From Symbiodinium kawagutii (lineage: Eukaryota > Sar > Dinophyceae > Suessiales > Symbiodiniaceae), in contig VSDK01007030.1 in NCBI GenBank assembly GCA_009767595.1, positions 3,231 through 67,230 on the forward strand: a stretch of 64,000 nt of DNA, written 5' to 3'. Below are positions 56,153 through 64,000 of the stretch, piece after piece. The translations under genes were made by a program, and so were the position numbers. The notes below the pieces were generated by a model. It was given only the letters and a program-made list of their open reading frames with translations. It was not told the DNA's origin and searched no databases. How positions within the stretch are numbered: the first letter of the stretch is position 1; each line of letters begins with the position of its first letter.

Positions 56153-59100
56153 CGGGAAGGGAAACTACCAACATGAGGGGAAAACCGTCAGGCACACATG
56201 AAATCTGTGGATTCGTGCCTGTTCCCGCTGCGCATTCCAGATCATTCGGAATCCATGCAAGGATCTTTGCCAAATTTGCCTGCAGCAAACAAGGCTGAGG
56301 AATCAACAAATCAAACTAAATAAGCAATGCAATCAGCAGCACAAAAAAAGTAAGATAGAAAACACAATCTCGAACGCCTCTTACAGTCCACACTGTGGGA
56401 AAGCTTGGAGCACGCTGTTTCGTCTCTCAAACAATAGGAACTCCTATGAGTGACTCCTATGTAGGAAGTCCATGGAAGTTCTGGTAGATAGTGCGACACT
56501 CTTTGTTTTGGACACTCTGGAGAAACACCCTTCTGTAAACACACTTCGGTGAGGCACTCTTGTAGGACACTTGTGTGAAACACCAAGAGTCATTCCTTGC
56601 CAGGCAATCTTGCAAGACATTCCTTCCGGACACTTTTGCGCATCATTTTGGTAGGATACTCTTGTAGATCTTGCAAGAAAGATTCTTGACACGTACCCAG
56701 TAGAAGACTTTTTGTGGGCTGTGTTCCCCTGGCATGCTCGACACAGAGGAGACTTTTCACGATCTCCTGGGACACTCTCGCTCAACCAAATTTCCTCCTT
56801 TGTTGGAATATGGCACCTTCGTACAACTGTGGTAAAATACACAGTGCCATCATAACCCAACAAACTCTCATGTCAGCATGGATTTCATCTCAGATCTATG
56901 TTGTATGCATATTGTTACATTGTGTTGAGGTCCTAAAACGTGAAACGCACAAGAATCGACACTTCATTCAGATGTGCCCAATGGAACAGTACACAACTGT
57001 AGAAATATGGGCCGCAAAGTATGCACATTTGGGTAGTCTAAGAAAGAAATCACAGATTCCATAACGATCCTACAGACTGCACTGATCAAAACTCACTCTG
57101 TCAGCGAAGTAGCTCACAAAAGGTCAAGAGATATTTGCAGATCTTGTTTCTGCTCTCTGAGACTACTTCCTTGACGGTTCCGAAGGTGACGTTAGGCAGT
57201 GGAAGTGGGCGGGCGGCCTCCACTTTTGGACCCCGCATTTTATGGCGTCTTGATGTCTGAAAATGACCAAAGGTTCCCTTTCGCCCGGCATGATGCAATG
57301 GAAGGCTTGTATGGCGTGCAAAAGCTTCCTAGCATAGTTTCTTGGCAGTTCAGAATGTGAGGTTTGGCAGGAGAGGCAGTGGCACTCGGTGTGGTGCCTT
57401 CGACTTTGGACCTCAATCATTGGACATCCTTGGCATCTTAACGATTTTAGTGGTTCGCAAACGCCCTGGATGTGAGCGGAAAACTTGAAAACAGCGTCCT
57501 AGCACATGCTACGCGTTGGGATTTGGTGGGTGTTCGAACCTCAATCCTGATTGCTTTTCCATGGTTCTCAAGCGCTGAGAATGATGCAGTGGAACGCTTC
57601 AACACAAACTTGAACAACATGTATCATTCGAATTGTGCATAAAACAACCTGTTGCAGCCTGTTGGTCAATGCATGAGTACACAACCCTCGCAACGAACGG
57701 ACTGTATTGAAAGTATGTGAAAGTACTGCAGTTGGAACTCCACAAAACTTGCAGGCTGAAGCTCCTGAAGGTACTCACATGCTGTCTGGCGATAGCCAGC
57801 TTGTCCAGAAAAACCTCTCCTCGGGAATTGCTGAGGCAGATCATGGCAGGTCAGTTTCAAAAATGGAAGAATGAAAAAACAACTTAGAAGATTTAGAGGG
57901 ACCCTCAAAGATCCTCAAACATCAAACCGCTAGGGAATCAACTTGTAAACCCGGGCGAGCGGCCTCTGGTTTTCTATGTTTTCTGCCTCTGTTCCAGTTG
58001 CAGGTCCTGATGTCCATCGTTGTCATATCCTCTTTGCTGTGGGAATGACATCAGCATCAGTTGTTTATCATTTAATTATATTCATTTTGCTTACTTCATC
58101 TACTTCTTAAAAATATATTTCCTTCTTTTTTTTCAGCTTTTCTTGTCATCGAAGCAGGTGTGCCGCGAAGCTTTGAAACCCAAACTCGTTCGCCCAACAA
58201 ATGTGCAACAGCAACAGCAAAAAGAAAGGGGCAAAGCAGAACGACATACAACAACAAGCAACACCACAGAAATTACTCCTCAAAAAACCCAAACAACTCC
58301 AAACGTTCAATGAACTCTTCTTTGTAACTCCTTTATAGATATACACATCGATACACACCATCACATCACGAGGCGAGAGAACGGACATTCAAACACACTC
58401 AACAAACTCAAAATACAATAAAAACATAGAGACACGTGTTCAGTTTGAAAAATGAGTCTTATTTTCTCGCTGCAGGTTGACCTGCCACACTGGGATCACT
58501 CGGTCTCCGTGGGCAGTCCGCTTTAAGCATCCTTCTGTAAGTGCCTTTCCGAATGCAGTACTAAATCAAAGTGTCGTGACTCCGTAGTCATTTGGTGCCT
58601 TGGAACGCCTTGGTAAAACTTTGCTTCGGCCGTGCGGCCTTGCCCTCACCATTTTGTGACTTGCAACGGATGACTTCTCTATCTCCCGATTGTCTCACCT
58701 TGCTTCTCATTTGTCTCTGGCCTTCTGGTGCCTTCCAATACTTTTGACCACGTCAACAATGTGCTTTGAATGTGTCTTTGGTCTCAAGTTGTCTTGCATC
58801 TCTCAAATTCGTAGTTCGTAGTATAAGTTTGGAAGTGTGCTTTGAATATTCTTTGAATTTGGCCAGAAGTCGGACGGAAATTGAAGGAGCTTAGAATTTG
58901 TGCGCTGACCCTAGTTGACCCTTCTACTTCCTGTTTGAGTCCACTCTGGCATACTGATGTATGTATACCGTACTGGATGCAAGCAGCCAAATGTGCAAAA
59001 GCTTGCGGACGAGTCATAAAGTCCACCGAGTGGCGCCCAGTTGGCCTGCAAGTTTCCCATGACAACTTCGAAATCCTGGTTGCTGAAGTCAATTCGAGTC

Positions 59101-62100
59101 ACCAACCTGGGAGAAAGCCCATGAGACATCTGAGAAAAAGAAAGAAGGAACGAGAGACTAAGCTGGGAATCAAATTCAAAGCAAACCAACCTGGGCACAT
59201 TAAAAAAATCAACTACGGTAGTCCAAAACAAACTAGGACAAACTCCAAAGAAGTATAGCCCAAACAACAGAATCTAGCTACTTCGTTGGAGTACAAACTT
59301 TTGGCAACTGGTGGTCCAAGGTTGTCTTTTGATGTCGATTGGGCTCTGCGCATCTCAGCGCTTCAAGCGCATGATTTACCTATATTTGCCCTGAGTATCC
59401 TTGAGCAGCGGAAATCAGTAGCTGAAATGCATTCAGCCAAGTCAAACCGATTTGGAATCAACGAGGTATTGGTAGAAATGATAGAATCTGTGGTCCATGA
59501 TGGGTTCACCGTTCCTGGGGGTTCAAATCCAGAAATGTTGAAGGCTCGGAGGCTGACAGCCCATGCTCTTTCAGAGTGCAGCCCGGTGAACGTGTAGATG
59601 TCTGCGTAGAGGTCCTTGATCTCTTTCGCTGTGAAAGCGTACATCTCGGAGATTGGATAAAGCTTGTTTCGGATGTTCTTCGCCCAATCAGAGGGACTAC
59701 CTGCTGCTCACAAGATGCAATGTGCTGATCAAATCAGCTCGGGCTGCACACGACAAGACCATGCAAAACATCTATTTCTTCATGTTTCTTTTATGAGATG
59801 AGGTCTAGCCTGCCGCTGGAACATCCTTGACATTTTTTATCATTTTTTTCTATCCATCATGCATCTCCAAATGCAAGAATCCACCTAGTGACTCATTTAC
59901 TTAATCATCCAATCCAAGTCAGGTGGCTAATTGCATGAACTCCAGACAAAATATAAAACAATATGGCAATGGACACATGTGGACCATGTGTTCCGGATTG
60001 TTTAGACTTTGATGGAAATCCAATTCCACCAAGGCAAGTTGCTGGGCCCGGGGAACACCAATTTCTCTGCTCTCATGTCACTGAACTCTGTTGCCGGGCT
60101 CCACCAGTATGAGAGGAGTCTGAAGTTCCGGGGATTGGAAACCTCGAAGCCAAGGATCGCAGCACTCTCGAGAAGTAGAAAAGAGAGCTAGAAGAGTAAA
60201 TAGACCGATATAGACCAATATACTTATAGACATATATATATATTTATAAATAGATATAAGATCTATATGTATATATAAATATATATATATATACCATAAT
60301 TACAGATAATAATCACTATATGATAGAGAGCAAACTAGAGAAAGTAGACGGGTATGCAAGTAGAGATAGAAAGAGTCAGAAGTAGAGAAATGAAGCGAAG
60401 ATGTGAATTAGAAGTGACACATTTTCTTCAGTCCCAATATTTGTTTTACGTTTCGAACAAATTAAGGTTGAGTGCGCACACCTGAACACCTCAGAGCACC
60501 TTAATGGCTTTCCTCATTTCTCTGCAAAGCTTTGGAGGATCTTGGTCCCATGCAGCTATCGCGATGTGTTGCCCATGGAGCGTCCACTTTGAATTGCAAC
60601 TTGAATTAAAGAAAACATTGAGGATGTAAAGAAAGCAAATGTATGTTCCTGGCTCCAATCATCCGAATGAACCTGTGCAGCCAGTTTGTAGGTACGAATG
60701 ATGCTTGCCCAGGCTAGTGTTCCACAAACAGATTTATTTTGGTAAAAAAACAAGGCACTGCAAAGAGATGTTCCGACCAACCAACATTCCACTACTTGGG
60801 TCACTCTTTTTGGGGGCATTGTACTCCAACGTCCTTTCCAGTTACCAATATTTTCCCCGCATGTTGTAGTTGTTTGAAAAAAAGTGGAATCTTTGCCAAC
60901 TCGGGCAACCCTTTTTGTGGCGAAACAAGTGGCTTCAAGTCCACCGCAGCCTGGCCTTCACATCTTTGGGATGTAGCTATGACAAATTTGAACGAAATTG
61001 TCTTTATCATCATTTTATGGTATTCATGATCCAAGTTAATCCAAGTCTTGCAGTCGGTTCTTTGGTATCCAAGGATCCCCGTTTTGTAGAATAGGCATGA
61101 ATAGGTTGCAAGCAGTTGGCGTTGTAAAGGTGGAAGATGTTTGGGACCTGAAGGTTTTGATTTCTCATGGTGACCTACCACGTTTTGCATGACGGCCCGA
61201 TTCGGTCGGTTCTTTGGTCATTTGGTAGGGGCTGTTGTCCTTCATTTTCTTCCTAAAGCTGTGCTGTGTCATTGCTGGTGTAGGCGTTGCAGGGTAAGCT
61301 TGAAGGTCAGACATTGCTCCAGAATGACAAATGATATTCACTACAATCTTTTGGTATCGTGATTGGGCGAAGCATCGCTTGAAAATAACACACGTTACAA
61401 GAGTTGTCCGTAGCTGTCCGTTGGGTGTCCCGGCTAACAAGTACATTTGGTATCCGGACTGGGTGAAGGGAGTGTCCCACGATAACAAATTACATTCACT
61501 ACAACATATGGTATCCTGACTGAGTGAAGCATTGCTCCAGGAGAACCAGTAATATCTCTAATATCATATCTATTATCTATTTAATCTATCTATTTGTTGA
61601 CCCTGCTACGAAGGACCTGCAGCCACCACCCGAGCAGGCTTTTCGGGGAACTCCTTCTGACAGGTCAGGGGAAGTGGTGTCCCAGCCGACTGAAGCTGAC
61701 CAGCGTGGCGGGCAGCGCATGATGTCGTTATTGTCCGGTGCCCCATGCGTCCGACTAAGTCTCCAACGTAAGTACCCCAGGACGCAGCTTCACCGTAGGC
61801 TATTGCCTTGGCTCTCAAAATGACATATCCACTGCGAAAGATCATCCTACTTTGCCTCTCTGGATCTCTGCACTTTTCGAGTCGTCATAGTCTTCATTGA
61901 TCTTCTTACTTATGCAAGTAAAGTGTTGCATCTTATCATATCTCATTGCTTTCTGGAAAAATCTGCCTCAGGAATACAAAAGCACGCTGCCAAGACGCTG
62001 TGTTGTACGTGAAAATCTTTTGAATTCCAGAAGGTTCCAGCCAACCAGAGTAGGTGGTGTAGGGGATGCACTTGTCCGGATTTTCTGTCGGGAAAGTCAC

Positions 62101-63708
62101 AGTCAACATGACACACACACACAGAGATACACACGCTCTTCGACAACATGGTTCTTATCACAAACCAGATTGACAATACATATATTGACCGTCAAATGTA
62201 AATGATTGCAAAACATTCACAACGATCGTGAGCTCGTAGGGGAGACACGCAGAAACCATGAACAGCCGAAACCAGCCATGAAAATCCATAGAATATAATT
62301 AAGCGGTGCTTGAAAGCCTGGATTGCGACATCCAGGTCCCAGGACAAAGGCATCATTCCAGCACGCAATTTTGTTGTCCACGACGGCTTCCTGCAGGGGA
62401 GTCCAAGTAAAAGGAGCTTCTTTTTGAATCCTGCAATATCTTGTGCCTCTCTCCATGTTCCGACTCAAGCGAGAACCTTGTTGAATAACTACTTGTTAGT
62501 TCTGCCCAAAAGATCTACGGTTTCAAGCTGCGAAAGCATTCGGAGATTTTGGCTTTGGCGGGTGGCCGTGAGGAATCTTCTGGTTTTTCAAAACTCCGGA
62601 GAAACTTCAAGTTGAAACTTCATTCTGACGCGGTCCGCATAGCCCGTCACTTCAATAAATGCTGCTGCTAGGACTGGATCTGTCAACTTGAACAGAGTCG
62701 AGCAGTTTGCGATGTCCTCAGTTTGCAGGCGGCTTCAACTCCATTTGTTCAATGTTTTTTATGCAGTTCTTTAGAACTGGTTGCAAAAGTCATGCCAGTT
62801 TTGTGCATGCTTTGCGATAAAACACAGATCCACCTGTCCAAAGATAAAGAATGGTAAAATTCAGCTGAAGCAACGAACACAACCTTCTCCTATTCTCTCC
62901 CATTTGCATTTTGCAGCTGTGGATCCACCCCAACTGTAAAGTCTGTAAGCTTGGAGAAATAGGGTGTTGGATCGAACCATGTGTAGTTCCACGACTTGTA
63001 AAAGGTCATGGCAACGCCATCATCTGCTGCAGCTTCTATTTGAGGTCCAAAGGCAAACCTCGGAGAATTCACATGGTCTCTCCTTGGAAGGGAAACTCAT
63101 GGACGAATTCAATCGCTTCATAAATCCTCAACATCCCGGAACCGCCTTCAACATCTCCAGTCCATAAACATCCATGAAGTAGTGCCACTTTTACTTTCTG
63201 AAAACTGTGTGTTCAAGAGTGATGGTATCATAGCAAACATGCAACTCGGAGTTGGGGAAGTACATGGAAGTACAGTTCTCGTTGGTGCGAGAAAAAATGA
63301 ACAAAAACAAAAGAAAACTATGAAGGGCAATCCAAGGCACATGTATTCAGCACCTGCATAGCTATAATGTTGGGCCTTCAGCAACGCACACATCACTCTA
63401 TTTTTCAAATCGATTGCACGGCAATTTAAAGAGCCAGAATCAAACTGATTCATCAGTTGTCCAAAGAGAACTGAAGTTTATGATAGTTTATGTATATGCT
63501 ATGCCATGCCATGCTATGCTATGCATGTATGATCAAAATCTCAAAACGAACTCTTCGAGCCGCGAGCCGTTGACTTTCTAACTTCCACGTGCCAAATCCA
63601 AAACTGCAGTCCCCTGAAGCTACAGGTACCCGACAATCTCATGCCTAAAGCATGCCTCGACCCTTTTTTGATGGACTCCGCCTTGAAATGCAAAGCGAAA
63701 CTTAGGTT
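56153..63708 (-). CDS. OpuAC-like substrate-binding ectodomain exons of the large gene
   Basis: Recognisable exons in order. 63708 to about 63640: PKFRFAFQGGVHQKRVEACF, EIVGY. 63197 on: KVKVALLHGCLWTGDVEGGS. About 63100-62940: DDGVAMTFYKSWNYTWFDPT. 62716-62619: DIANCSTLFKLTDPVLAAAF, IEVTGYADRVRM. 62430-62318: TPLQEAVVDNKIACWNDAFV, LGPGCRNP. 60166-60008: NFRLLSYWWSPATEFSDMRA, EKLVFPGPSN. From 59700: SDWAKNIRNKLYPISEMYAF. 57830-57779: NSRGEVFLDKLAIARQH|gtgagt. 56279-56153: ANLAKILAWIPNDLECAAGT. The series matches, in order, the glycine-betaine-binding-like (OpuAC) domain I know from dinoflagellate receptor-like proteins (YWWxPxxxF...VFP; WIPxxxxC). Ligand binding is unproven. Several exons are missing, a frame break occurs near 63.08 kb, and the N-terminus may lie beyond the window. 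Confidence 0.55.
56490..56790. repeat. Degenerate GACACTCTTG tandem repeat, copy 2
   Basis: The same word family as 18735-19045 (GGACACTCTTGTAG, GACACTTTTG, AGACATTCCTTC). The separation of about 37 kb shows it is a dispersed family. Intronic. Confidence 0.7.
57150..57610. repeat. Three diverged units sharing CTTTGGACC and ATGATGCARTGGAA
   Basis: CCACTTTTGGACCCCGCATT (57221), CGACTTTGGACCTCAATCAT (57401) and GTTCGAACCTCAATCCTG (57531) mark related blocks. ATGATGCAATGGAAGGCTTG (57290) and ATGATGCAGTGGAACGCTTC (57580) mark the other end. Decayed tandem repeat. Confidence 0.5.
57980..59290. other. Intron DNA without recognised exons
   Basis: Includes a CA/AAC-rich tract (58195-58300). A plus-strand frame (58881-59258) and minus-strand frames have no splice or family support. 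Nothing further seen. Confidence 0.35.
60222..60292. repeat. TATATA microsatellite
   Basis: AT-rich run with ATATATAT blocks, intronic. Confidence 0.9.
61300..61560. repeat. Three diverged units with GGTATCCTGACTGAGTGAAG
   Basis: TTTGGTATCGTGATTGGGCG (about 61350), TTTGGTATCCGGACTGGGTG (about 61448) and ATGGTATCCTGACTGAGTG (about 61507) are each followed by AAGCATTGCTCC-like or AAGGGAGTGTCCC words and a CATTCACTACAA block. The tandem repeat is decayed. Confidence 0.55.
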
Positions 63709-64000
63709 CTGCAAATGTTGCAACATCTATGTTTTTACCTTCTGCGTACTAGAAACCTGACAAGGTCACTACCGCGAATGCTGTCTGGCTGCTGGAACTC
63801 AAACTTTTAGCTGCTGGAATCGCCAATATAGATTTTCCATCATTTGTTTTTTTGAGTTTTTGGGAAAATCAATCTATATGGGTCACCCTTGCTTGTGCGC
63901 ATTTATCTAGCGCGGAACTCGTGCGGATCCGTGCTTCTGGGTGTTTCTTATTCCTGTTGTTTCGGTATGACTGTGTTCCCATGTGCAACCCTGTGGTGTG

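Noticed and set aside
57525..57545. GTTCGAACC, tRNA T-loop-like
   Set aside because: No matching T stem, D arm, anticodon arm or acceptor stem around it; lies in a decayed repeat.
59510..59530. GGTTCAAATCC, tRNA T-loop-like
   Set aside because: Stem does not pair, and the segment is within a probable coding frame on the minus strand.
61524..61823. Plus-strand 99-codon frame (DPATKDLQPPPEQAFRGT)
   Set aside because: GC-rich and protein-like in part, but begins in a TCTA repeat, has no start or splice signals, and both strands are open here.

Overview
The window looks like nuclear DNA of a dinoflagellate, most likely of the Symbiodiniaceae type. The evidence is: every supported gene lies on the minus strand; introns join in phase and mix GT, GC and GA donors with AG acceptors (often AG|G); fragments resembling the dinoflagellate spliced leader sit just upstream of two start codons; and the genes belong to large multi-exon receptor-like families (LRR, OpuAC-like, GCC2/GCC3 cysteine-rich, eight membrane helices) that I know from Symbiodinium-type genomes. 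Much of the rest is microsatellite, satellite and dispersed repeat. No tRNA, rRNA, CRISPR array or bacterial operon structure was seen.

Layout, in window coordinates. 1-959: 5' end of a coiled-coil protein that runs off the left edge. 1.44-1.81 kb: two spliced exons of an unidentified protein. 1.9-5.5 kb: low-complexity DNA with long CAA and TATG arrays. 6.0-7.1 kb: LRR-type exons. 7.87-9.48 kb: weak exons of an unidentified membrane protein. 10.71-11.87 kb: an intronless secreted ADP-ribosyl-cyclase-like (CD38-like) gene. 13.26-18.42 kb: a four-exon LRR, cysteine-rich, multi-pass membrane protein. 18.7-20.2 kb: repeats with an assembly gap. 22.7-25.7 kb: two ankyrin exons separated by a repeat-filled intron. 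25.7-28.9 kb: three adjoining tandem arrays (116 bp, 16 bp, 106/372 bp). 29.1-30.8 kb: a second ADP-ribosyl-cyclase-like gene, with an intron. 36.0-63.7 kb: one very large gene read right to left, with an OpuAC-like substrate-binding ectodomain (63.7-56.2 kb), GCC2/GCC3-like cysteine-rich exons (50.9-45.1 kb) and a multi-helix membrane domain (44.8-36.5 kb). Its introns hold satellites, a 315-bp duplication and many microsatellites. Possible tail exons continue to 32.7 kb.

Functionally the window joins two themes. One is cell-surface sensing: two multi-pass proteins have different ectodomains on a similar cysteine-rich and membrane module. The other is possible cyclic ADP-ribose or NAADP signalling through two paralogous secreted or anchored cyclase-like proteins. 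That these act together is not shown by the sequence. The most notable evolutionary observation is that the intronless cyclase paralog carries a spliced-leader-like relic upstream, as expected if a processed, trans-spliced mRNA was copied back into the genome. All exon models were assembled by eye and lack transcript support.
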